DNA of 64,000 nt from JAFGOM01 sp964605795 (GCA_964605795.1 CAZSDZ010000005.1:26477-90476), one strand, 5' to 3'; shown: positions 25,530 to 35,837, counted from the stretch's first letter. Notes: generated by a model from the sequence alone, not told the origin. A program made the numbers and translations.

Positions 25530-25931
25530 TTATAGAATATTCTCAATATAGCGATATGCCTGTGAGTATGCATCCCGTCCGGTAAAGGAGATAAGAACGG
25601 CGGCACCATCAGTTATCTGTATACAGGGTTTTCTCTCTCTAACAGAGAATACAAGTTCCAGAAGTTCTATCTCCCCGATACGAATTCCTCTTGCCACGTT
25701 CCCGGCAGGTTGCAGTGAGAGTATCTCTTCAGTCATCAGACCAGGATATGTCCTGAAATAGTAGTAAAAAACCTGGTACGCATTGAGAAGATCTGAAGTG
25801 AGAAGTTCATCCCTGATATCTTCAGAAAAGGAATCAAGCTCTGTAGCGATACAGGATACATCTTCCTCGCAGCGGGCAAAAAGACCGTCTGCGATAATAC
25901 CCAGGGTCTCATAGGGAGCTGCTCTGTCCAT
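25530..25931 (-). CDS. Hypothetical cytoplasmic protein
   Basis: 133 residues, acidic, no signal peptide or membrane segment. The first half is helical (TLGIIADGLFARCEEDVSCIATELDSFSEDIRDELL) and the second half alternates beta strands (RGIRIGEIELLELVFSVRERKPCIQITDGAAVLISFTGRDAYSQAYRYIENIL), ending in a helix. I do not recognise a family. It is monocistronic and convergent with the secreted protein gene. The start ATG at 25929-25931 is the first in frame. Confidence 0.55.
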   Translation of the reverse strand: MDRAAPYETLGIIADGLFARCEEDVSCIATELDSFSEDIRDELLTSDLLNAYQVFYYYFRTYPGLMTEEILSLQPAGNVARGIRIGEIELLELVFSVRERKPCIQITDGAAVLISFTGRDAYSQAYRYIENIL

Positions 25932-26439
25932 CTGTACAACAACCGTTCTGTGAGATAATATAACGATCCAAAAAACCAGATTCAGGAGATCGAAAAAATT
26001 TATCCCAGATGACCAGAGGTCGTGTAATCGCAGATGATAATAGTCATGAAAATGGGTTTATTTTGGAAAATCTTATAATGACAAGTATATTCTCGGAAAT
26101 ACTCCTGAATGAATCAGGTAACCATCCTACCGGTTTTCTTCCGCGCAGACCTTTGCATGATGCCAGCTCTTTGAAAAAGACGTGAAGAGAGATGAAACAA
26201 TGAGCCCCTCTCACCACCGTTAGAGATCCTGTCGGAACGACAGGAATGATATTACTGAAAGGATGAAGATATATCGATTCTTCAGAAAGAACCGATTTTA
26301 TTGATGACCCAGATATTTTCAGAGAACCATGACGTCGTACCCACCCGTTAAACTCTCATGATGCACGAGAAAAACATTATATCTATACACAGTACTATTA
26401 GGCAACATAGAACCGATTCGGATTCGGGAGGGGGGTTTC
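25932..26439. other. 508-base gene-free region with a hairpin
   Basis: Upstream of the papain-like protease. It contains a perfect 8-bp hairpin TCCTGTCG-GAA-CGACAGGA at 26227-26245, and a TATA-like CATTATATCT at 26375-26384 that would start the protease transcript near 26405. The stretch 26000-26220 shows nothing I can name; it is long enough to hide a small RNA. Confidence 0.4.
26375..26384 (+). promoter_or_regulatory. TATA-like box for the papain-like protease gene
   Basis: CATTATATCT, 56-65 bases before the ATG. A strong ribosome-binding stretch GGGAGGGGGG follows at about 26427-26436, so this gene has a leader, unlike the leaderless genes near the window start. Confidence 0.45.
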
Positions 26440-28311
26440 ATGAAACATGCACTATTAAAACCATATCTATGGATAATCACCGCTATTCTTATCCTCATAC
26501 TTACCGGCATCATATCTGCAACTGGCGACAGTCCCGGGGGTGGTCTTGCACCGGATACGAGCGACATTCCTGCCGTTACAGGAGGAGAAGACTATTCTGG
26601 AGATCTCTTATTCCAGTATATCGCAGACAAAGAGAAGGGATTGGAGGTTACAGGGGTTGCGGGGTCCGATACCCTGCATAAGGCACCGATAAACCCTCAT
26701 CTTATTGCCTATCTTGCAGGTGCGTCTGATATTCATGCCCAGGAAGAACCAGAAGAAGGAAGTTTCGGATACATCCCAGGTCCTATCGATCTCTCGTACC
26801 TGAACGGAATTACACTATTCTCTTCTCCTGGTTCTGTTACGACATCATCAGACCCGCTTTTATCCAGTTATAGTCTCCGGACCCTTGGCCGGGTCACACC
26901 GGTCAGGAACCAGGGTTCTTGTGGATCCTGCTGGGCATTTGCAACGATGGGATCCATGGAATCAAACCTGATGCCTGAAGAGAACCTGGACCTCTCTGAG
27001 GATAATCTCAAGACCCATAAACTCTATGACTGGGCGCAGTGCCAGGGGGGAAATGCATTCATCTCACTTGCTTATTTCACACGATGGAACGGACCAGTAT
27101 ATGAGAGCGATGACCCTTACTCTGCCGGGGTCTCGACAGTCCTAAATCTCCCCCCTCGCCGGCACGTTCAGGAAGCACTGGTCATCCCGAATAAGCCATA
27201 TCCCCTGACAAACGTAGCCGATCTCGATGATATCAAGACGGCTGTCAGGGATTACGGCGGTGTGATGACGCTGATGTATGCAACCGGTGACTGGTACAGG
27301 TATACCGGAACCTCGCTTCCCAACCATGCCGTTGTTATCGTCGGATGGGATGATTCGTATCACCGGTCAGGATACTCACCAGACGGTGCATTCCTGATGC
27401 GGAACAGTTGGGGGTCCTCCTGGGGAGACGGCGGATACTTCTGGGCATCGTATTATGACAAGTATATCGGAACCGATAATTTTGTCTTCTCCAATGCCGA
27501 ACCGGTTGAGAATTATGATTATATCTACAGCCATGATCCTCTGGGCTGGACAGGGAATATCGGATATAATTCACATACGGGCTGGTTCTCAAACGTCTTT
27601 ACCGCAACCGGATCCCAGCAGATAACGGGAGTGGGCTTTATCTGCGGTGAGGCAGGAGGCTCACAGCTCCTCGAGGAAGAAGGAGAGATACGGGTAGCAG
27701 CACTGCCTGAGTCTCCGTACGAGATCTTTATCTATCGTGGTTGTACCGCCGGCAATCCCCGGAGCGGGACACTGGTATCCCAGACATCAGGAACGATAAC
27801 GGTCCCGGGATACCATACCATCCCAGTGCCCCCGGTTACGGTCAGTGCAGCTGAGACTTTTTCAGTTGTGATAAGACTTACCTATCCCCTCTCAACAGAA
27901 CCAATCCCGGTAGAAGACAGGATACCCGGAGTTACCTCACAGGCATCTTCACTTGCCGGCCAGAGTTATATCAGTCCAGACGGGACAGCCTGGACCGATC
28001 TGAAATCAACATCTCTCTGTCCCCATGCAAATGTCTGTATCAAGGCTTATAGCGAAGATTACACCCCCTTACTTGCAGATTTCCTCTTCTGGCCTACCCA
28101 AGGCGTTGCACCGCTGAAAGTTTACTTTGTCGACAAATCGTCAGGAATACCGCCCGGATCATCCTACCAGTGGGATCTCGACGAAGACGGCATCACCGAT
28201 TGGACCGGACCTGGTCCGGTGAACTACACGTATCTCTCACCCGGCGAATATACGGTGAATCTTACCATCTCTTCCCTTGACGGGACTGTTTCTGTTACCA
28301 AGTCACTATAA
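26440..28311 (+). CDS. Secreted papain-like (C1A) cysteine protease with lectin-like and PKD domains
   Basis: 623 residues. Signal/anchor helix at about 9-28 (YLWIITAILILILTGIISA), a propeptide-like stretch to about 145, then a papain core: RVTPVRNQGSCGSCWAFATMGS with Gln158 (oxyanion hole) and catalytic Cys164, His296 in NHAVVIVGWDD, Asn322 in MRNSWGSSWGDGGYFW. Residues about 345-535 form a lectin-like beta domain seen in archaeal C1 proteases (GWTGNIGYNSHTGWFSNVFTATGSQQITGVGFIC). The last 80 residues are a PKD domain (APLKVYFVDKSSG ... YQWDLDEDGITDW ... YTYLSPGEYTVNLTI), which ends very near the stop, so a further domain may have been lost. A cell-surface or secreted endopeptidase, probably controlled by the chagasin inhibitor at 22431. 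Confidence 0.92.
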   Translation: MKHALLKPYLWIITAILILILTGIISATGDSPGGGLAPDTSDIPAVTGGEDYSGDLLFQYIADKEKGLEVTGVAGSDTLHKAPINPHLIAYLAGASDIHAQEEPEEGSFGYIPGPIDLSYLNGITLFSSPGSVTTSSDPLLSSYSLRTLGRVTPVRNQGSCGSCWAFATMGSMESNLMPEENLDLSEDNLKTHKLYDWAQCQGGNAFISLAYFTRWNGPVYESDDPYSAGVSTVLNLPPRRHVQEALVIPNKPYPLTNVADLDDIKTAVRDYGGVMTLMYATGDWYRYTGTSLPNHAVVIVGWDDSYHRSGYSPDGAFLMRNSWGSSWGDGGYFWASYYDKYIGTDNFVFSNAEPVENYDYIYSHDPLGWTGNIGYNSHTGWFSNVFTATGSQQITGVGFICGEAGGSQLLEEEGEIRVAALPESPYEIFIYRGCTAGNPRSGTLVSQTSGTITVPGYHTIPVPPVTVSAAETFSVVIRLTYPLSTEPIPVEDRIPGVTSQASSLAGQSYISPDGTAWTDLKSTSLCPHANVCIKAYSEDYTPLLADFLFWPTQGVAPLKVYFVDKSSGIPPGSSYQWDLDEDGITDWTGPGPVNYTYLSPGEYTVNLTISSLDGTVSVTKSL

Positions 28312-28491
28312 TCAATTGTTCCCTAGTCTCTTCTCTTTTTTTGGAGTATGAGTGAGAGGTGATCCTTAAGAGAGTACATATCCCTGTACAATATGGGGTG
28401 TAGATCTGATCAGCACACCTCTCGTATGAATCGTAATGAAAAGAGACAGCGGTAGTTGAAAAACAGTAATACGCAGAAATAGGAGATGAAA
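28312..28491. other. Intergenic region before lemA
   Basis: A run of seven T near 28339 may terminate the protease transcript. AGGAG at 28481-28485 is the ribosome-binding site of lemA. Nothing else recognised. Confidence 0.4.
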
Positions 28492-29052
28492 ATGGATTTA
28501 ACTATAATTATCGGCGGTATTCTACTTCTTATAATAATTGGTCTTGTCGGATTTCTAATTGTTACCTATAACCGGTTTGTATCGCTGAAAAATGCCGGAG
28601 AAGCGACACTCGGGCAGATTAAGGTCGCGATGAAGAAGCGCCTTGACATGATCGAGCAGTTACTCGGTGCGGTGAAGAGCTATGCCTCTTTTGAGAAGGA
28701 TGTACTGGAGAAAGTTACCTCGATGCGGGCATCCATGGCACAGGCGGGTCCCGCTGATATGAATCTCATGGAGCAGGAGTCCCGGTCCATTCTTGGTCGT
28801 CTCTTTGCGGTTGCAGAAGCATATCCTGATCTCAAGACAAATACCACGGTTCTCTCCCTCATGGACGCGGTCAGGGGAGTGGAAGATGAGATTGCACGGC
28901 AGCGGTATACATACAACAATATTGTTCAGCAGTTCAATACCATGTGTGACACGATTCCGTCCAACATCATAGCAGCACTTCTGCATCTCGTAAAGATGGA
29001 GTACCTGGAGTTCGAAGAAGATATTGAGAAGAGACCGGATGTCAGTTTTTAG
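28492..29052 (+). CDS. LemA-family membrane protein
   Basis: 186 residues. A single N-terminal membrane helix (IIIGGILLLIIIGLVGFLIVTYNRFVSL) is followed by the conserved antiparallel helical bundle with NAGEATLGQIKVAMKKRLDMIEQLL, the LFAVAEAYPDLK motif and the YNNIVQQFNTMCDTIPSNIIAALL segment (family: N..V..FP...A). Usually the soluble part faces outward. I prefer ATG 28492, which lies six bases after AGGAG, to ATG 28486, which touches it. It is followed after 15 bases by a DUF2207 gene, the classic LemA partner; the pair is linked with envelope functions, but no biochemical role is settled. Confidence 0.9.
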   Translation: MDLTIIIGGILLLIIIGLVGFLIVTYNRFVSLKNAGEATLGQIKVAMKKRLDMIEQLLGAVKSYASFEKDVLEKVTSMRASMAQAGPADMNLMEQESRSILGRLFAVAEAYPDLKTNTTVLSLMDAVRGVEDEIARQRYTYNNIVQQFNTMCDTIPSNIIAALLHLVKMEYLEFEEDIEKRPDVSF

Positions 29053-29067
29053 GAGGGAGGGTTCTGC

Positions 29068-30876
29068 ATGCGTGAAGAGAAGCAGATAGCCCTTCTTTTC
29101 CTGATAACCCTCATCATGGGTCTTTTGGGATCGGCAGCAGTCCTTGTGTTCCCTTCCCTTATCGAGCCTGATCTTGCTGTCAGCCGGTATGAAGCTACAT
29201 TTTCATGGGACGGAACCCTCTCTGAAGAGTACCAGTACCAGGTCCGGGACGGTGAGGTGTACCGGAGTCTGAACCGGAGGTTCTCTGATTCCCTCCTCAT
29301 GGAGCGAAAAGATACACCCTGTATTGTTTTTGAATCGATGAGTGTTCCAGACGGCTCCCTTGCTTATGTAAAAGATTCATATAATCGGGTTTTTCTCCCT
29401 GGAGATGATACTGCGATTGTGCCTGATGCCATCCAATCCAATGCAGCTCCCGGAGAGATGGGAGCATACAATCCTTTGTATTATGATCCTGGAATTTATG
29501 TCGTGAAGTATATCGTACGGATGCACCCCCCGGTCGAGTACGATGCCTCCTCTGCCCATCTGAACCTGAAACTGGCTGATGAACATATCCCATATACGGA
29601 TGTACAGATTACCATCCCATCAGAATATGTAAACGAGATATTTCCCCACCCCGATACCCTCTCTGTAGAAAAAACAGATGGTACCTACCTTATCTCCGGT
29701 AGTGTTCTTAAGGATGAGAACCTCGGGATTGAGTTGTTATTATCCCCTGATATCATCGATACCATCCCGGGATTCCCCCGGTATACCGAAGATGTCGAGG
29801 CACAGACACGCGATGCGAATCGTATCAAAGAAAGCTTTGCTGCAGGCATCGTTTCCATTATCCATGCCATCTCTCTTCTCTTTGTGATCCTGGTACCATT
29901 TCTTCTGCTCGGCATCTGGTTCCGCTCAGGACGGGAGAGATCGTTTGAGGTACCTGATTCCATTAGTTTTGTTCCTGATCCGGCATTACAACCCTGGATG
30001 GTAAATCTTATCTTTAAGGGAGATGCGGTATCCTTTGACAGGGACGGACTGTATGCGACATTGCTGTCCCTTCACCGGGACAAGAAGATATCTATTCTGC
30101 CAAATAAGGAAAAAAACGTAACGATAACGGTTCTTGACGCGACAAGCGAAGATGCATATGAAAAGGAAGTACTGAACGTTCTCCTAGCCGTAAGCGAGGA
30201 TAATGTTATCGACACCAAGAGACTATCCACACTGGCAGATCTCGCAGATAATGACTCAGATGTCCAAAAAACGGTTCTTTACTACCAGAAACTCATTTCA
30301 TCACTCAACTCGTATACTGATACAAAACTGATTGATACCTATATCACGAATGGAAGAGGCCATATATACCCGATTTTGGGATTGGGGATCACAGGAGCTG
30401 TTATCTCATTTATCAGTATCTTCATCTTCCCGACCTATATTGGAACCCTGGTAGCAGCACTCATCCTGTTTATCATCACAGCAATCCAGGCAGGTGTTGC
30501 CCTAGCATTTCCGGCAACCCTCTTTGGGAGATGGAATAAGGATTATTACCGGGAAAAACTGCAGTGGGATGGTTTTGCTGCATTCCTCTCTGATTTTGCC
30601 GCGATGAAGAAGTATAGTTATGAAGACCTGGCAATGTGGGGAGACTGGCTGATTTACGGGACTGCTCTGGGCGTAGGAGAGAACGTAGGTAAAGCGATGG
30701 ATAAACTGGACATTCATCTCCCATACCTGGATGAGTCCCCGGCTCTGTATCACACCGCTCTTCTGTCTGCTTTTGTTCCGGTGACCGCATACTCTGTTCC
30801 ATCGTCCAGCGGTTCCGGTGGTGGGAGCTTCGGAGGAGGAGGCGGATTTGGAGGCGGGGGTGCCGGGGGGTGGTGA
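29068..30876 (+). CDS. DUF2207 (YciQ-like) membrane protein
   Basis: 602 residues. N-terminal membrane segment (IALLFLITLIMGLLGSAAVLVF), an external beta-rich DUF2207 domain (about 35-250), a second membrane helix (SIIHAISLLFVILVPFLLLGIWF, near 270), a cytoplasmic domain (about 300-430) and a pair of helices (YPILGLGITGAVISFISIFIF, TLVAALILFIITAIQAGVALAF). The C-terminus is the family's glycine-rich tail (GGGSFGGGGGFGGGGAGGW). A GGAGGGAGGG ribosome-binding site precedes the ATG by about ten bases. Co-transcribed with lemA. Function unknown; the pairing suggests a shared envelope complex. Confidence 0.9.
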   Translation: MREEKQIALLFLITLIMGLLGSAAVLVFPSLIEPDLAVSRYEATFSWDGTLSEEYQYQVRDGEVYRSLNRRFSDSLLMERKDTPCIVFESMSVPDGSLAYVKDSYNRVFLPGDDTAIVPDAIQSNAAPGEMGAYNPLYYDPGIYVVKYIVRMHPPVEYDASSAHLNLKLADEHIPYTDVQITIPSEYVNEIFPHPDTLSVEKTDGTYLISGSVLKDENLGIELLLSPDIIDTIPGFPRYTEDVEAQTRDANRIKESFAAGIVSIIHAISLLFVILVPFLLLGIWFRSGRERSFEVPDSISFVPDPALQPWMVNLIFKGDAVSFDRDGLYATLLSLHRDKKISILPNKEKNVTITVLDATSEDAYEKEVLNVLLAVSEDNVIDTKRLSTLADLADNDSDVQKTVLYYQKLISSLNSYTDTKLIDTYITNGRGHIYPILGLGITGAVISFISIFIFPTYIGTLVAALILFIITAIQAGVALAFPATLFGRWNKDYYREKLQWDGFAAFLSDFAAMKKYSYEDLAMWGDWLIYGTALGVGENVGKAMDKLDIHLPYLDESPALYHTALLSAFVPVTAYSVPSSSGSGGGSFGGGGGFGGGGAGGW

Positions 30877-31106
30877 TCTTTATTCCTCTCTTCCACCATA
30901 ATATGCTAAAATTCAGACTTATCCCAATATTTCCGATTTTTAATTAAAATTTATCAGTTTTTATGACATCAGGTAACCATCTCCGACATTCAATCAGGAT
31001 TCGAGATAAGAGAATGAGACACATGACGATAGGAAAGAGTAATTAACAACCGACTTCATATTCAACAAAATCACATCTGTTTCTACAGGGACGGAGAGGG
31101 GATGAG

Positions 31107-34100
31107 ATGATGGAAAGGATACGAGTACTCTATGTCGATGATGAACCTGCCCTCTTGGAACTCGGAAAACTATTTCTTGAACGTGACGGGGAATTACTGG
31201 TTACGACCTGCGAAAGTGCACCCGAAGCGATCCGGCTCCTCTCAACTGATACCTTTGATGCGATCATTTCAGACTTCCAGATGCCGCAGATGGATGGGAT
31301 AGAATTTTTACGGCACATAAGAGAGCAGGGAAATAAAACCCCGTTTATCATCTTCACCGGAAAGGGGAGGGAAGATGTCGTGATAGATGCAATCAACAGC
31401 GGGGCTGATTTTTATATCCAGAAAGGTGGGGATCCCAAACCACAGTTTGCCGAACTCTCGAACAAGGTCAGGTACGCGGTAGCGCGAAGAAGAAGTGAGA
31501 ATGCTCTGCGGGAGAGTGAGGAGCGGTACCGCGGGGTTGTCGAGGACCAGACCGAGTTTATATGCAGGTTTTTACCTGACGGAACCATCCTTTTTGTAAA
31601 CGATGCGTACTGCAGGTACTTCGGCCTGGATCGTGCAACAATCATCGGAAAACGGTTCGTTCCGGTCATCCATCCTGATGATAAACAAAAAGTCACCCGG
31701 TTTTTTGCTACAAGAACCCCAAAAGATCCTTCAGGAACTATCGATCAACGTATCATCATGCCTGACGGGCAGGTACTCTGGCAGACATGGAGTACGCGGG
31801 CAATATATAACGAGGGGGGAGGGATTCGGGAGTTTCAGTCTGTTGGCAGGGATATTACCGAGCAGAAGCTTGCAATAATCGCTCTTGTCAAGAGTGAGGA
31901 ACGGTACCGGATGTTTGCCGAGAATATCACCGAGACGATCACGGTACTCGATCTCAACCTGCAGATTACGTACGTCAGTCCCTCTATCAGAACGCTCCGT
32001 GGATATATCGAAGAAGAGGCAATACAGCAGTCTCTTGAGGATATTCTTACACCATCATCGTTAAAACTGGCTCTTGTGCAATTCCAGGAAGAGATGCAGC
32101 GTGAATCAGAGGGGCAAGGGGATCCTCAAAAAACAATTTCCATTGATCTCGAGGAGTATAAAAAGGATGGAACAACCATCTGGGTGAATAATACCATCCG
32201 GTTTATCAGGGACAAAGACGGACGACCAACTTCACTTCTTATCGTATCACGGGATATCACCGAGCAGAAAAAAGCAGAAATTGCCCTGATTGAGAAGAGT
32301 GATGAACTCCTTGCTGCCAACGAAGAACTTACCGCAACAGAAGCAGAGATACGGCACCAGTTTAACGAGTTATTCAAGGCAAAACAGGAGATCGAGTCTG
32401 TTAAGGAACGACTTCTTCTGGCAATGGATGCAGCGGAACACGGATTCTGGGACTGGGATCTTATCACAAACAAGGCGTACTTCAGTCCCGGTTACTATAC
32501 TATGCTGGGATATGAACCAGATGAATTCCCGGGAAATTATCAGACCTGGATAGAATTGCTTTATCCTGATGATGCAAAGACGGTTGTACCCCGCATTGAA
32601 GAGCATATCAGGAAGATGGAACCATATGAAGAGGATTTTCGACTCAGATGCAAAGATGGGAGATATCGATGGATATCAGGCAGGGGAAAGGTATTTATCT
32701 CAGAATCAACCGGGAAACCGTCACGGGCTCTCGGAGTTCATGTTGATATCGATGATCGGAAACGGATGGAACTAGAGCTCCTGCATAAGAATCAGGAACT
32801 CACAACCATCGGGGAAGAACTTAAGAAGCAGTGTGAGTTACGTGCTGCCGGGGAGACTGAGATCAGAGAGCAGTTTGATGCTTTGTCTGCAACAAAAGAG
32901 AAGCTACAGAGATCTGAGGAGCGGTACAGGCTGGTTGTTGAGCATGCCCGGGAAGCTATCATCATACTTAAGGACGGAATGCTTGTGTATGCCAACCCAA
33001 AGAGTATTGAGATGCTTCATACCGGAAACGATGATATCCTAAACCAATCTTTTACCGATTTTGTTCATCCCGGGGATCGTGCACGTTTCCTGGCACAGTA
33101 CGAGAAACAGATTGTGTGTACCGATACGGGAGACACCACAAAATCCTTTGATATTAGATTGGTATGCAAAACAGGAGACGACTACTGGGGTTCTCTCACT
33201 TTAATAAGGATAGAATGGGATGAGCGTCCGGCAGCTCTTCTCTTCCTCAATGACATCACAGAACAGAAGAAGGTTCTCGATGCCCTCAAAGAGAGTGAGG
33301 AGCTGTACCGCACCCTGATCAATAACACGAATGATATCATCTGGCAGACCACAACGAATCTGGAATTTACTTTTATCAACGATGCCCAGAGTATAACTAC
33401 TGGTTATGAAAAAGAAGAGATCATCGGCCATTATCTCTTTGAATTTTTGACAGAAGAATCGACAGAACTGGTAAAAAACCGTCTTTTTCAGCGTCTCTCT
33501 GAGAACTCTCAAAAGACAGAAGTGAAACGCTCAATCTTTGAGATCCAGATGAAGAGAAAAAATGGGAGTGTCATCTGGATTGAGGTGAGTGTAACCCCGA
33601 TTATCTGGGCTGACGGCTCTCTTGCCGGATTTCAGGGTATCAGCAGGGATATCACCAGCCGAAAAGCAACAGAAGACGCACTCATCGCCGAACGGGAGCA
33701 GCTCATATCCATCTTTGACAGTATTGATGAACCGGTTTACATCACCGATCCAGCAACCAACGAAGTACTGTATGTCAACAAAAAGCTGAAACAGATTCTC
33801 GGGAAAGATCCAACGGGCGGGAAATGTTACCAGGAACTGCATCATAAAGAATCTCCCTGTGAATTCTGTACAAATAATCGGATCTTCGCACAAAAGTATG
33901 AACCATATCGGTGGGAGCATTACAATGAGATTTTGGGTAAGCACTATGCAATCACCGACCGCATTATCCACTGGCCTGATGGCCGGGAAGTGCGGCTTGA
34001 ACTGGCTATTGATATCACCAGGTTAAAACAGATAGAAGAAGAACTCCGGAAGAGCAGAAACCTTCTTTTGGCCACCCAGCGTCTTGCCGTAATTGGCGGA

Positions 34101-35837
34101 TGGGAATGGAGTCCGGACGAGACCCTTACGTGGACAGAAGAGATGTACCGAATCCATGAGTTAAACCCGGATGATATCCCGCCTGGTTCACCTGATCTGA
34201 TTGAAACAAGTTTATCCTGTTTTGCCCCTGCTGACAGGAGTACTCTAAAAGATGCATTCTGGCGTTGTGTTCGGGAAGGAAAACCATATGACATGGAGTT
34301 ACCCTTTACCACGATCAAGGGGAAACGTCTGTGGATTCGGACTGTTGGAAAAGCCGTTATAAAAGATAAACACACCGTCTGTGTTATTGGATTTTTTAGT
34401 GATATAACTGAACGAAAGCAGGCTTTACTGGCATTGCAGGAGGAGCGGGATCTCTTCTCAGGAGGACCGGTCTGCACTATTATCTGGGGAGTAAGTGAAA
34501 ACTGGCCAGTCCTCTCGGTTTCCCGTAATGTGCATGAAATTCTCGGATACACACCTGAAGAACTCACTGATGAAAATTTCCGTTATACGATGCTGGTGCA
34601 CCCCGGGGATCTGGAACGAATCGAACAGGAGGCCAATAACAACATTGCTAACCATATCGAGACCTATGAACAGTCATACCGCTTACGCAGGAAAGATGGG
34701 GAGTACCGCTGGTTTTACGATTACACAAAACTCGTTCGGGATGAGTTTGACCAGGTAGAGATGGTCCGCGGGTACCTTATTGATCAGACCCGGCAGAAAG
34801 AGTATGAGAACCTTCTTGTACATGAGCGCCAACATCTCGCCGATATCATCGAGGCAACACATCTGGGGACATGGGAGTGGAATATAAAGAGCGGTGAGAT
34901 CACCATGAATGAACGGGGAGCCAGTATTATCGGATATAGCCTACATGAGCTGGAACCGATCACGATCGAGACTTGGAAACGTCTCATCCACCCCCAGGAC
35001 AAACAAAAGAACGGGGAACTGCTCATGAGGCATTTTCATGGTGAACTTGATTATTATGTCAGTGAGTATCGAATACAGCATAAGGGTGGTCACTGGATCT
35101 GGATCCATAACCGGGGAAAGGTCAGTTCGTGGATTAATGAAAAAGAACCCCTCCTGATGCAGGGAACACTCCTGGATATCACTGAGCGCAAACAGGCAGA
35201 GATGGAACTGCGGGCTGTAAATAAAAAGCTAACCCTGCTTTCAGGGATTACCCGGCATGATATCTTAAACAAGCTCATGATCCAAAAAAATTACCTCGAT
35301 CTCCTCGAGGAAGAGGCTGGCCGGTCACAGTATTTAGCAGGAATCCGTGAGGCTGCAGAGACTATCGAGCGGCAGATCGCATTTACCAGGCAGTACGAAG
35401 AGCTCGGAACCCGGGATCCTGAATGGCTCTCGCTAGAAAAAATGCTCTCTGCAATCGAGGATACCCGGATTCCGATTCAGTGTACGTGCCACAATATCAG
35501 TATCTATGCTGACCCGATGCTTGAGAGGGTATTTTTCAATCTCTATGACAACACACTCCGCCATGCAGAGGAGACAGATACAATCAGGGTCTCATGCAGA
35601 AAGACACAATCCAGCCTTATCATTCTCTGGGAGGATAAGGGCCCGGGAATTCCTCATAACCAGAAAGAACAGATATTTGAGAGGGGATTTGGTAAAAATA
35701 CCGGCCTTGGCCTCTTCCTGACCCGGGAGATCCTCTCTCTGACTGATATAACCATCTCTGAGAACGGGACCTATACAAAAGGAGCAGAGTTTGTGATACG
35801 TATTCCTGATGGGAACTGGAAAGAGACAGAATCCTGA
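31107..35837 (+). CDS. Hybrid sensor histidine kinase: receiver, nine PAS domains, kinase core
   Basis: 1576 residues, no membrane segment, so a cytoplasmic sensor. Residues 1-130: an intact receiver (acidic pair D11-D12, phospho-acceptor D56 in DAIISDFQMPQMDG, K86 in FTGKG). I then count nine PAS units (about 136-1370), most ending in the PAC signature (DITEQK, DITERKQA); unit six holds CEFC within SPCEFCTNNR, which could bind metal or sense redox. Two coiled-coil linkers (about 395-440, 555-605) separate units three and four. The kinase core has the H-box LSGITRHDILNKL with His1384 and an ATPase domain (NTLRHAEE, DKGPGIP, GFGKNTGLGLFL). No output regulator is nearby. The start may be Met1 or Met2; AGAGGGGATG precedes it. 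Confidence 0.92.
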   Translation: MMERIRVLYVDDEPALLELGKLFLERDGELLVTTCESAPEAIRLLSTDTFDAIISDFQMPQMDGIEFLRHIREQGNKTPFIIFTGKGREDVVIDAINSGADFYIQKGGDPKPQFAELSNKVRYAVARRRSENALRESEERYRGVVEDQTEFICRFLPDGTILFVNDAYCRYFGLDRATIIGKRFVPVIHPDDKQKVTRFFATRTPKDPSGTIDQRIIMPDGQVLWQTWSTRAIYNEGGGIREFQSVGRDITEQKLAIIALVKSEERYRMFAENITETITVLDLNLQITYVSPSIRTLRGYIEEEAIQQSLEDILTPSSLKLALVQFQEEMQRESEGQGDPQKTISIDLEEYKKDGTTIWVNNTIRFIRDKDGRPTSLLIVSRDITEQKKAEIALIEKSDELLAANEELTATEAEIRHQFNELFKAKQEIESVKERLLLAMDAAEHGFWDWDLITNKAYFSPGYYTMLGYEPDEFPGNYQTWIELLYPDDAKTVVPRIEEHIRKMEPYEEDFRLRCKDGRYRWISGRGKVFISESTGKPSRALGVHVDIDDRKRMELELLHKNQELTTIGEELKKQCELRAAGETEIREQFDALSATKEKLQRSEERYRLVVEHAREAIIILKDGMLVYANPKSIEMLHTGNDDILNQSFTDFVHPGDRARFLAQYEKQIVCTDTGDTTKSFDIRLVCKTGDDYWGSLTLIRIEWDERPAALLFLNDITEQKKVLDALKESEELYRTLINNTNDIIWQTTTNLEFTFINDAQSITTGYEKEEIIGHYLFEFLTEESTELVKNRLFQRLSENSQKTEVKRSIFEIQMKRKNGSVIWIEVSVTPIIWADGSLAGFQGISRDITSRKATEDALIAEREQLISIFDSIDEPVYITDPATNEVLYVNKKLKQILGKDPTGGKCYQELHHKESPCEFCTNNRIFAQKYEPYRWEHYNEILGKHYAITDRIIHWPDGREVRLELAIDITRLKQIEEELRKSRNLLLATQRLAVIGGWEWSPDETLTWTEEMYRIHELNPDDIPPGSPDLIETSLSCFAPADRSTLKDAFWRCVREGKPYDMELPFTTIKGKRLWIRTVGKAVIKDKHTVCVIGFFSDITERKQALLALQEERDLFSGGPVCTIIWGVSENWPVLSVSRNVHEILGYTPEELTDENFRYTMLVHPGDLERIEQEANNNIANHIETYEQSYRLRRKDGEYRWFYDYTKLVRDEFDQVEMVRGYLIDQTRQKEYENLLVHERQHLADIIEATHLGTWEWNIKSGEITMNERGASIIGYSLHELEPITIETWKRLIHPQDKQKNGELLMRHFHGELDYYVSEYRIQHKGGHWIWIHNRGKVSSWINEKEPLLMQGTLLDITERKQAEMELRAVNKKLTLLSGITRHDILNKLMIQKNYLDLLEEEAGRSQYLAGIREAAETIERQIAFTRQYEELGTRDPEWLSLEKMLSAIEDTRIPIQCTCHNISIYADPMLERVFFNLYDNTLRHAEETDTIRVSCRKTQSSLIILWEDKGPGIPHNQKEQIFERGFGKNTGLGLFLTREILSLTDITISENGTYTKGAEFVIRIPDGNWKETES

